NCBI GenBank assembly: GCA_963820415.1
Contig: CAWFZT010000004.1
Location: 496,001-560,000 of the forward strand
Length of the DNA: 64,000 nt
Direction: 5' to 3'
Source of the DNA: CAWFZT01 sp963820415
GTDB taxonomy: Bacteria; Chloroflexota; Anaerolineae; Anaerolineales; Anaerolineaceae
The notes beneath the pieces were generated by a model. It made no database searches. It saw nothing but the letters and a program-made list of their open reading frames with translations, and was not told the DNA's origin. The stretch's first letter is position 1, and each line of letters begins with the position of its first letter. The position numbers were made by a program, and so were the translations under genes. Shown here piece after piece: positions 41,043-48,688 of the stretch.

Positions 41043-41373
41043 ATTTGAGAGCTACCGCGCCAGGATGAATAAGCGCATATCCCAGGTCGATCATTTGGGT
41101 ATCAAAAGATTCTACAGCCTGGACAGCAGCGCCTATCATGATGGCGCCTTGACCAGCAAAACTAAAGAGCTGCTGGGCCTGGTCGCATCGATGGTACTGC
41201 GCTGCAATGACTGCATCGATTACCATATCTTACAATGCGTGCAGGCAGGTTATAGCGATGAAGAGTTGTATGATACTTTCAACGTAGCCCTGGTGGTTGG
41301 CGGCAGTATTGTCATTCCGCATTTACGGCATGCAGTAGAAAGCCTCGACCTGGTAAGGGCTAAGAAGGAATAG
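41023..41373 (+). CDS. Carboxymuconolactone decarboxylase/AhpD-like protein
   Basis: This 116-residue helical protein has the CMD-family CxxC-H motif in RCNDCIDYH (about residues 60-68), typical of AhpD-like proteins that carry out thiol-disulfide exchange or act in peroxide metabolism. The frame is open further upstream (from 40954), but that part lies within araD in another frame; ATG 41023 gives the normal family length. It sits eight bases after the corrected araD stop, so it belongs to the sugar operon. Its 3' end overlaps the convergent ABC transporter gene by 14 bases. Confidence 0.85.
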   Translation: MTSRLDEFESYRARMNKRISQVDHLGIKRFYSLDSSAYHDGALTSKTKELLGLVASMVLRCNDCIDYHILQCVQAGYSDEELYDTFNVALVVGGSIVIPHLRHAVESLDLVRAKKE

Positions 41374-43291
41374 CTCTGCCTTCCTGGTTGAACTGGGTGT
41401 GATAAAGATGGGCATACAGGCCATTAAATATCAGGAGATCGCTGTGAGTGCCCTGTTCGACAATGCGACCCCGGTTGATTACCAGGATTTGATCGGCTGC
41501 CAGGATAGTACTTAAGCGGTGGGCGATAACGATGCTGGTTCGGCCTGACATTACCCGTTTCAAGGCTTCCTGGATCAAGCCTTCTGATTCGCTGTCCAAC
41601 GAGCTGGTCGCTTCATCCAAAACCAGGATACGTGGATCTTTCAGGATGACGCGCGCCAGAGCAATACGCTGTTTCTCTCCACCGCTCAAGCGATAACCAC
41701 GCTCGCCAACAGTGGTATTATAGCGGTCCGGAAGACCCATAATAAAGTCGTGAATATTGGCTGCCTTGGCCGCCGCTTCAATCTCTGCCTGGGTGGCGTC
41801 CAATTTCGCGTACAGCAGGTTGGTACGGATTGTATCGTGGAACAAATAGGTTTCCTGGGTGACCATGCCGATTTGGGCGCTGAGCGAATCCAGGGTCACG
41901 TAGCGCAAGTCGTGCCCATCTATCAAGATACGCCCTTCAGTTGGATCATATAAACGCGGGATCAGGTAGGTCGTGGTGGTTTTCCCTGCGCCACTGGGGC
42001 CAACCAGGGCAACCAATTGGCCTGGACTGGCCCGGAAAGTAATATCTTCCAGGGCGGTTTCACGCGCCTGGGTTTGAGCGGGTAGCTCTTCCTGGCTGGC
42101 TCCGGCATTACTGGGGCCGGAAAGTACGGCAGTGACTGTTTCCATATCGCCATAACGCGCTACATCGCTGAGCAGATTTTGATCTCCTGCATCATACATA
42201 AAAGACACATGGTCGAAAAACAATTCCCCAGAAACATTCTTAAGTTGGGCAGCATCGGGTGCATCATCTATATCCAGGGGAAGGTCGATCACTTCAAATA
42301 CTCTTTCGAAGCTGACCACCGAAGTAGCAAACGCGACCGGAGCGTTCGACAGATTCTGCAGTGAATTGTACAGATTACCCAGGTACGCCCCGAAAGCGAC
42401 GATGGTGCCTATTGTGAAACTGCCCCGAATCACCAGGTAACCGCCTATACCGTAAACCAGGGCTGTCCCAACTGCGCTCAACAGGCCAATAATGACAAAG
42501 AAAACTGACCCTAGCACATCGCGCTGGACACCCAGGTCACGTACGCTGCGCGCCCGGTTATCGAACCGGGAAATTTCGGTAGCAGTCCGTCCAAAGAGTT
42601 TTACCAGCAGCGCCCCGCCAATGTTCAAGGTTTCATTCATCATGGCATTCATCTGGGCATTCGCTTCCAACTGCCGGCGGGCGAGATCCCGCAGTTGGTC
42701 GCCTGTTTTGCGCGCCACCATGATAAACAGGGGCATAATAGCCACACTTAGCAGGGTTAATCGCCATTCCATGGTGATCATAACTACCAGGACGGCGCTG
42801 GCCTGGATGAAACTCGTGACCATATTCACGATTGTGTTGCTTATGGCGTCCTGGGCGCCGATCACATCGTTATTCAGCCGGCTCATCATTTCGCCAACGC
42901 GCGTGTGAGTGAAGAAGCGCAGGGACATGCGCTGTAATTTGGAGAAAAGAGCCACGCGCAGGTCGTAAATCACGCCTTCGCCTACGTATGCATTTAATCT
43001 GCGCTGGAAAACATTAATCCCACCGGTTAATGCTGGAATTAGCAGCAGCGCAATCGCCAATAAGACCAGGCGATTGAGATTTTTGGTAGGAATGGTCTTA
43101 TCAATCAGGTCACGCAGGATCATTGGGACCAATAAGCCAAGGCCGGTGCTGGCGAGAATTAGCACCAACATCCCCACGATTTGCCAGCGGTAAGGGTTTG
43201 AATAACTTAATACACGCTTGAGCAAATACCAGGTGACCTTGGGCTTTTCGTCCGTCGAGCTCAGATAGTTTCGCCAACCGCCTCTATGCAT
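41360..43291 (-). CDS. ABC transporter, fused permease and ATPase (MsbA/LmrA-like exporter)
   Basis: The 643-residue half-transporter has about six membrane helices (residues 35-330) and a C-terminal ATPase with Walker A VGPSGAGKTTT, Q-loop VTQETYLF, signature LSGGEKQRIALAR, Walker B ILVLDEATS and H-loop IVIAHRLS. It would work as a dimer exporting lipids or drugs. Between the first NBD strand (VSFMYDAGD) and ALEDITF there is an insertion of about 40 residues absent from most exporters. AGGAG precedes the ATG. Substrate unknown. Confidence 0.92.
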   Translation of the reverse strand: MHRGGWRNYLSSTDEKPKVTWYLLKRVLSYSNPYRWQIVGMLVLILASTGLGLLVPMILRDLIDKTIPTKNLNRLVLLAIALLLIPALTGGINVFQRRLNAYVGEGVIYDLRVALFSKLQRMSLRFFTHTRVGEMMSRLNNDVIGAQDAISNTIVNMVTSFIQASAVLVVMITMEWRLTLLSVAIMPLFIMVARKTGDQLRDLARRQLEANAQMNAMMNETLNIGGALLVKLFGRTATEISRFDNRARSVRDLGVQRDVLGSVFFVIIGLLSAVGTALVYGIGGYLVIRGSFTIGTIVAFGAYLGNLYNSLQNLSNAPVAFATSVVSFERVFEVIDLPLDIDDAPDAAQLKNVSGELFFDHVSFMYDAGDQNLLSDVARYGDMETVTAVLSGPSNAGASQEELPAQTQARETALEDITFRASPGQLVALVGPSGAGKTTTTYLIPRLYDPTEGRILIDGHDLRYVTLDSLSAQIGMVTQETYLFHDTIRTNLLYAKLDATQAEIEAAAKAANIHDFIMGLPDRYNTTVGERGYRLSGGEKQRIALARVILKDPRILVLDEATSSLDSESEGLIQEALKRVMSGRTSIVIAHRLSTILAADQILVINRGRIVEQGTHSDLLIFNGLYAHLYHTQFNQEGRAIPS

Positions 43292-43515
43292 TCCAGCTCC
43301 TGCCCATTCATTTGTTAGAAAGATTTATGACTCTTCTATTGTAATCCAAGACGTTGGGAGTGGTCAGAAAGCTATCAGATTATAAATGTTTATTGTGGGA
43401 ACTAATCCCCTGCTTAATCGTCTCAGGTAAAATGGCTCATAGGGATTTACCGTGGAAGGTCACCACGGCTATTCCCAGAGAATCGGTAAAATTATGGGTG
43501 ATGGTAGGAATAGAA

Positions 43516-44058
43516 ATGATAAGGAAACGGCATCTTATTATGAGGGCCATGCTAATTCTTTTCGCTCTGTCGGGTTGTGGGTTTATCCAGGGCAAAGCGA
43601 TTGGAAATACACCCACAACTTATCTACCGACGCTTACGCCCGAAGGCGGGACCGGGCCGATAGTGATCGTTGGGACCGCTGAGCCGGTTGGGACCAGCCT
43701 GCCGGAGCCCGCAGCAACTTTGCCTGTTGGGACGCCTCCGCCGATCTCGTTTCCGCCGGAAGGTGGATTGATTATTGGATTACAGGACCAGGGTAGAACT
43801 GTTGTAATGCATGTCGGGGACCGCTTTTTGCTCCAGTTGGGTGACGTATACGATTGGACGGTAACTTCGAGTGACAATTCGGTGGTTGGACGGGTGATCA
43901 ACGTTATGGTGATTAGCGGAGCCCAGGGATTGTATGAGGGGCGGAAAGTTGGGAACGCAACTCTTAATATGGTGGGTGACCCGACTTGCCGGTCTTCCCA
44001 GCCGCCCTGCTTGATGCCTTCGATCAGTTTCACCCTCCTTGTGCAGGTCGAGCCATAG
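43516..44058 (+). CDS. Lipoprotein, possible chagasin-like (I42) inhibitor fold
   Basis: I chose ATG 43516 (GTAGGA upstream, spacer six) because it gives a typical lipoprotein signal: MIRKRH, a hydrophobic stretch and the lipobox LSGC (about residues 17-20). A proline/threonine-rich linker follows (about 30-80), then a domain of about 95 residues with VVMHVGDRFLLQLG, YDWTVTSSD and GLYEGRKVGNATLNMVGD. That pattern resembles chagasin-family cysteine-protease inhibitors, but I hold this loosely. It would be anchored outside the membrane. It stands alone. Confidence 0.7.
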   Translation: MIRKRHLIMRAMLILFALSGCGFIQGKAIGNTPTTYLPTLTPEGGTGPIVIVGTAEPVGTSLPEPAATLPVGTPPPISFPPEGGLIIGLQDQGRTVVMHVGDRFLLQLGDVYDWTVTSSDNSVVGRVINVMVISGAQGLYEGRKVGNATLNMVGDPTCRSSQPPCLMPSISFTLLVQVEP

Positions 44059-44168
44059 TGGCAGAAAGGATTTTCTTGACAGCCTTGTAGATGGACGCTT
44101 TACTCTTCCATAATTTTCTAATAGCCATGATAGATCAGGCAGAAAAAACATTCATGAAAAGGATCAGT

Positions 44169-45104
44169 CTATCCTGGGTAAGGTTTTAACTCTATTAACG
44201 GATAAAGTTGGCCCAGGTCTTTAAGATCAAAATCAGCCGTGGGAAGGGTCAGCAGTACGGCGTTGGCCAGGGCGAATCCAAGACGAAGCCCTTCTTCGAC
44301 CGGTTTCTTCTGTGAATAAGCTACAGCCAGGCCTGCCAGAACGCCATCTCCTGCGCCAGCGGAGCTGACCACCTCCAGTTTCAACCCGGGAATCCAGTAA
44401 CCTCGCTCAGGAAGGACGGCAAAGGCGCCCTGCCTGCCCATGGTTGCAATCACATTAGCGCCGTATTCTTGCTGGATCTGCCTGGCTGCCCTGTATGCCG
44501 CTGCATTGGATTGGATGGTCGAACCGGTTATCTCTTCTAGCTCGACCCGGTTAGGTTTGATAAGATCCGGCCTTGCTTTTAGACCAGAAAGCAGACCCGG
44601 CCCGGTGGCATCGAATAAAACTGGGATGGACTGTTCGTGCGCCATCTCGATCAAACTCTTGAAAAAAGAAGTTGGTACGCCCTTGGGTAAGCTGCCGCCC
44701 AACACCAGGCAGGTAACCTGATTAAGTGTATCTTGAAACACTTTGAAAAATTTTCGTAAGTGACGAGGGGAAACCTCCAGGGTTGAGACGGTAAACGTAG
44801 ATTGGCCGCTACCATCCTGAGAGATGATGATCGTATTGCGGCGTGTTTCTCCATTTACCCGGACAAAGTCAGTCAAGGACCCGCGCTCCTCGAGCATTTT
44901 GATCATCTGCTTCCCTGTGTTTCCTGCTGCGAATCCGATTGCCAGGTTGGGAACGCCCATCCTGCCCAGGATCCAGGATACATCGGTGGCTTTTCCTCCC
45001 ATACCGAGGGCAGATTGGCTGGCGCGGATGGTTTTATTCAGCACGAATTCGGGTACGAGCAGGGTTAAATCGATGCCTGTGTTGGGTGTGACGGTCACGA
45101 TCAT
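44169..45104 (-). CDS. PfkB-family sugar kinase (1-phosphofructokinase/tagatose-6-phosphate kinase type)
   Basis: The 311-residue kinase begins MIVTVTPNTGIDLTL, typical of the 1-phosphofructokinase group. It has a substrate motif GMGGKATDVSWIL (where the family usually has GGKGINV) and the C-terminal signature SSAGAGDGVLAGLAVA with the catalytic Asp. LKPNRVELEEITG is also typical. The KATDV change suggests a different substrate. The class II aldolase gene ends 12 bases upstream on the same strand, so kinase and aldolase may handle one sugar phosphate in sequence. Confidence 0.88.
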   Translation of the reverse strand: MIVTVTPNTGIDLTLLVPEFVLNKTIRASQSALGMGGKATDVSWILGRMGVPNLAIGFAAGNTGKQMIKMLEERGSLTDFVRVNGETRRNTIIISQDGSGQSTFTVSTLEVSPRHLRKFFKVFQDTLNQVTCLVLGGSLPKGVPTSFFKSLIEMAHEQSIPVLFDATGPGLLSGLKARPDLIKPNRVELEEITGSTIQSNAAAYRAARQIQQEYGANVIATMGRQGAFAVLPERGYWIPGLKLEVVSSAGAGDGVLAGLAVAYSQKKPVEEGLRLGFALANAVLLTLPTADFDLKDLGQLYPLIELKPYPG

Positions 45105-45115
45105 CAGAATGCCTG

Positions 45116-45787
45116 TTATTCGTTGAAACCAGAAATGGCATCCACGATACCCTTAGATAGTTCGTCGATCGATTGATGGTTCCGGTTAAATGCCGATGAC
45201 CATTCCAGGATGCATTGTGCATTCACCTCGATGCGTTCAGCAGCATCGAAGGCAGTTTCCAGATCCTTGCTCAAGACAAATAAACCATGGTAAGGCGCAA
45301 TGACCGCCGCGGCATATTTACGGATTTTTTCTTCTTCTCCGACCAAACCGGCCGCAACCTGTTCTGCTAATTTTCCACCGTGAGCCGGTGCAAACCTGGA
45401 AACAGGAATAGTGCCCAACTTCATTGTGCCCTCCAGTACGGGCGGGATGGGGCGCGCTGACATAGCAAACACCATCACATGGCGTGGATGGCAATGGACG
45501 ACGGCCTTTCCATCCGGAAAATCGTTCATCAGCCTGAGATGAACTTTGGCTTCACGCGATATTTCACCGTCTCCATCGATCTTATTGCCTTGAAGATCGG
45601 AGATAAGCACCTGTTCAGGACGGATGCGCCACTGGTATTTGCTGCCACAGTGCCGGGAAGTGATGCAAACCAGGTCCCCTACCCTGGCGCTTATATTTCC
45701 ACCCGCCGTGTCGGTAAGGAAACGGTCGAACATCAACCGGCCAAGTTCTGCTATTCGAATACGCATACTCTCAATTGCATCAGTCAT
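45116..45787 (-). CDS. Class II aldolase/adducin family protein (fuculose-phosphate-aldolase-like)
   Basis: The 223-residue protein has the class II aldolase fold: FLTDTAGGNISARVGD at the N-terminus, zinc-binding VVHCHPRHVMVFA in the middle and APYHGLFVLSKDLETAF near the end carrying the third histidine. Such enzymes cleave fuculose or rhamnulose 1-phosphate to dihydroxyacetone phosphate and lactaldehyde, or act as epimerases. The pairing with a PfkB kinase suggests a sugar-phosphate pathway. The exact substrate is unknown. Confidence 0.86.
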   Translation of the reverse strand: MTDAIESMRIRIAELGRLMFDRFLTDTAGGNISARVGDLVCITSRHCGSKYQWRIRPEQVLISDLQGNKIDGDGEISREAKVHLRLMNDFPDGKAVVHCHPRHVMVFAMSARPIPPVLEGTMKLGTIPVSRFAPAHGGKLAEQVAAGLVGEEEKIRKYAAAVIAPYHGLFVLSKDLETAFDAAERIEVNAQCILEWSSAFNRNHQSIDELSKGIVDAISGFNE

Positions 45788-45885
45788 ATTTACCTTTTCG
45801 AGATGGATAACGATTTTTCATCGAGAATTCAATTGTAATTTATTGCCTGTACTCCAGGGCAGCCCATATCATGGCAAAATAATTA

Positions 45886-46155
45886 TCATCGGGTACATAT
45901 TCGGGTAGGCTGTTTCCGGTACCCAGGGCAAATCTGACGTATATCCGTTACCCCAGCCCGCCGGCCGATATCGTGCAGCAGGCCAAGAATACCTGCTGCT
46001 TGCGGGTCGAGGTCGGGTAGATAGGAAGCGATGATTTCGGCTTCCTGGCTGACCAGTGAGCAATGGGCAACCCATCCTCCGGGATTGAGCATTTCTGCTT
46101 CTCGGAAAAGGAGATCAGCCTGGTGCCTGGTTGGGATGCTCATTCGCCTGTTCAT
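45886..46155 (-). pseudogene. Truncated HD-domain protein
   Basis: The 89-residue frame contains the first part of an HD-type phosphohydrolase: HQADLLFREAEMLNPGGWVAHC then LLHDIGRRAGVTDIR, with the HD pair. Homologues continue for at least another 80-100 residues with further metal ligands, whereas this one runs into RICTR and stops. Shifting by one base near 45940 gives a different protein-like tail (DDNYFAMIWAALEYRQ) ending at 45840, which suggests that the 3' part of another gene has been joined here or that an indel is present. Probably non-functional. It is divergent from the methyltransferase. Confidence 0.6.
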
Positions 46156-46198
46156 CGGATATACTTATCACCTATTTTACTTGATAAAGGATTGTCGC

Positions 46199-47230
46199 AT
46201 GGTTTTATCAGAAGCCGAGATACAAGTATTGATTATTTTAATTGAACTCGAAGAACCAATCGAGACACCCAATAATAACTTTTATCAATTTTATCCAAAG
46301 TCAATCGAAGAAGCCGCCACTTATTTTCGAGGGCTGCGCCTGGATAGGCCCGAGGCGTATGAAAAATTATGTAATGAAGGTCTGATAACAAAGAAAGAGT
46401 CTGGTTATTCATTGACTGGAGAAGGAATTTTAAGAGCCAGGCAAGTAAGGTATGACCGCCCGCCAATCTACTATTGGTACCGGGAATTTTTCCCGGCTGC
46501 TGCTCATAGCCGTGCTTATGCAGAGTTTTGCGAACGCCTGTATGGAAAAAATTTATGCCAGGCGGGCTTTAGCGACATGCAACAGATCGACTATATGATC
46601 GGGTTATTGAATCTCAATCCAAACAGCCGTGTTCTCGATTTAGGCTGCGGAACTGGTATGCTGGCAGAATATATCTCCGACACAACCGGTGCCCGGCTAT
46701 GGGGAATGGATTACTGCCCGGAGGCGGTTGAGATTGCAAATGCCAGAACGGGAACCAAGCGAGAACGGTTGTCTTACCAGGTCGGCAACCTGGATCACCT
46801 GGATTATCCGGAAAATTTCTTTGATATTATCTTATCCATCGATTCACTGTATATGCCGAACCACCTGGATGAAACTTTGCATAAAATGACCAGGTTATTA
46901 CAACCTGGCGGTCAAATGGCAGCTTTTTATACCCAAATGATCTGGGGAAGTAGCGCAGATAGAGATATATTATTGCCGGTAAAAACTCCCCTGGGTGAAA
47001 CCTTGCAAAGAGCAGGGTTGCTATTTGTGACCCACGATTACAGCCGGCAAACTTATCAGTTAATGCAGTTAAAGAGAAAAATTGGGGAAGCTATGAAGCC
47101 GCTATTTGAAGATGAAGGAAATGATTTATTATATAAATTCATCATCAACGAATCGGAGGGTAATCTGACGCTCTACGATCCGGATACCTGTACTTTTGCC
47201 CGCTACCTTTATCATATCAAGGTGCCCTGA
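46199..47230 (+). CDS. SAM-dependent methyltransferase with N-terminal winged-helix-like domain
   Basis: ATG 46199 gives a 343-residue protein. The first 90 residues look like a winged helix (EAYEKLCNEGLITKKESGYSLTGEGI), then a class I methyltransferase with motif I RVLDLGCGTGMLAEY (about residues 142-156), GMDYCPEAVEIA and FFDIILSIDSLY. The C-terminal 100 residues are unassigned. The frame is open further upstream (from 46031), but that part overlaps the divergent HD gene. Substrate unknown; the winged helix could recognise nucleic acid or act as a dimerisation part. Confidence 0.82.
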   Translation: MVLSEAEIQVLIILIELEEPIETPNNNFYQFYPKSIEEAATYFRGLRLDRPEAYEKLCNEGLITKKESGYSLTGEGILRARQVRYDRPPIYYWYREFFPAAAHSRAYAEFCERLYGKNLCQAGFSDMQQIDYMIGLLNLNPNSRVLDLGCGTGMLAEYISDTTGARLWGMDYCPEAVEIANARTGTKRERLSYQVGNLDHLDYPENFFDIILSIDSLYMPNHLDETLHKMTRLLQPGGQMAAFYTQMIWGSSADRDILLPVKTPLGETLQRAGLLFVTHDYSRQTYQLMQLKRKIGEAMKPLFEDEGNDLLYKFIINESEGNLTLYDPDTCTFARYLYHIKVP

Positions 47231-47317
47231 AACTGGGTTCTTCTAATCTCATCGCGAAAATGGCATTGAAAGCAGGGGTCCCAACGAAATAAGCGGTTTA
47301 CCCTGAAAATACTGTAA

Positions 47318-48676
47318 TCATACCGGCTCAATCCTGGCAGGTTGAGTGGTTAGGAAGCGACCTCGTCCGGGTTCACCGACAACTTTTCCGTTCCAGAGGA
47401 TCGGTTGACCGCGTTGAAAAGTTGCTTCGGGCCTACCTAATACCTGCCGGCCTTCATACAAAGTATAGCCGGCCTGGCTGTGCTGGTTTTCGGCCAGGAT
47501 GGTATATTCTCGACAGGGGTCGAAAACCACCAGATCAGCGTCTGACCCAGGCTGGAGGATCCCCTTTTGCGGGTACAGGCCAAAAATGCGGGCTGGATTC
47601 TCACACAGCACCTGCGCCAGCCGGACCAGGCTGATCAAGCCGCGATTAATGCCCCAGTCATAAGTTACCGTCAAAAGAGTCTCAATCGAAGGAGAGCCAA
47701 AGCTCTGGCTCAAGAAGTCGGCCTTGGGATCCTTCTTCTTTGGTGCATGGTCTGACGCCACCACCTGCAGGATTCCGTCCTGCAGCGCTTTCCACAAAGC
47801 TTGCTGGTCAACCTGACTGCGGATGGGGGGACCAATCTTGGCCAGGGCGCCGCGTTCTCCGAGGATTTTCTCGGTGAGGGTAAGGTACTGTGGGCAGGTT
47901 TCGGCGAAGATGGGCAACCCTTCCGCCTGAGCGCGGCGGATTGGGCGCAGGCCACGCCGAGAAGTGACGTGTGGGATATACAACGGGCAACCGGTCACTT
48001 CCGCCAGACAAATTGCCCGAAATATAGCCTCTTCCTCCAGGATATCCGGGTGAGAGGTGTTGAAATAGCTCGCTGAGGCATCTGGCCCCTTGAGATACTT
48101 GTCTTCCAGATAATCTATGCCACCTCCATTTTCAGCATGCACCATCGCCATGCCGCCCTGGCTGGCCAGAATATCCATAGCTTTGGTCAACTGGTAATCG
48201 TCGGTATACCACCCCAACTTCAAGTAGGCCAGGAAGAATTTGAACGTACGTATACCCATTTTCATCACGCTGGGGATTTCCGGAACTTGTTTTTCTGCAT
48301 CGAAGAGTCCGCCGTGCAGACCAAAGTCCAGCCGGGAGTATTTTAGGCCATCCTCTAGCATTTCGCTGACTTTTTGCTCCAGGCTTTCACCCTGGCGTGC
48401 GTAGGCAAAATGCAGCAGGGTCGTGGTACCTCCATAAGCGGCGACCAGTGAGCTGCCTTCGACATCATCCAGGTAAACCGGATGGACATGCACGTCGATG
48501 ATTCCTGGAAAAACGAGCTTTCCGGTGGCATCCACAATTTTCCTGCAGCCCTCGCGCTGCAATCCCTTTCCGACTCCGGCTATCTTGCCATCTTTAACTG
48601 CGACATCACCGACCTGAATCCCCTGACCGGTAACAATGGTTCCACCTGTCACAATGAAATCGTAATTTTCGGTCAT
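47318..48676 (-). CDS. Hydantoinase/dihydropyrimidinase-family amidohydrolase
   Basis: The 452-residue cyclic amidohydrolase opens ring amides such as hydantoins, dihydropyrimidines or allantoin. The binuclear metal site is visible: GIIDVHVHPV, the carboxylated lysine in RTFKFFLAYL, HAENG, HVTSRRG and the catalytic Asp in VVASDHAPKKK. Length is normal. It is the last gene of the long minus-strand operon, 12 bases after the molybdenum hydroxylase large subunit, which fits a pathway that first oxidises and then opens a nitrogen heterocycle. Confidence 0.88.
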   Translation of the reverse strand: MTENYDFIVTGGTIVTGQGIQVGDVAVKDGKIAGVGKGLQREGCRKIVDATGKLVFPGIIDVHVHPVYLDDVEGSSLVAAYGGTTTLLHFAYARQGESLEQKVSEMLEDGLKYSRLDFGLHGGLFDAEKQVPEIPSVMKMGIRTFKFFLAYLKLGWYTDDYQLTKAMDILASQGGMAMVHAENGGGIDYLEDKYLKGPDASASYFNTSHPDILEEEAIFRAICLAEVTGCPLYIPHVTSRRGLRPIRRAQAEGLPIFAETCPQYLTLTEKILGERGALAKIGPPIRSQVDQQALWKALQDGILQVVASDHAPKKKDPKADFLSQSFGSPSIETLLTVTYDWGINRGLISLVRLAQVLCENPARIFGLYPQKGILQPGSDADLVVFDPCREYTILAENQHSQAGYTLYEGRQVLGRPEATFQRGQPILWNGKVVGEPGRGRFLTTQPARIEPV

Positions 48677-48688
48677 CCAGGCTATCCT

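Noticed and set aside
43354..43515. Longer start for the lipoprotein gene
   Set aside because: The upstream part is not signal-peptide-like; ATG 43516 puts the lipobox at the expected distance and has a ribosome site.
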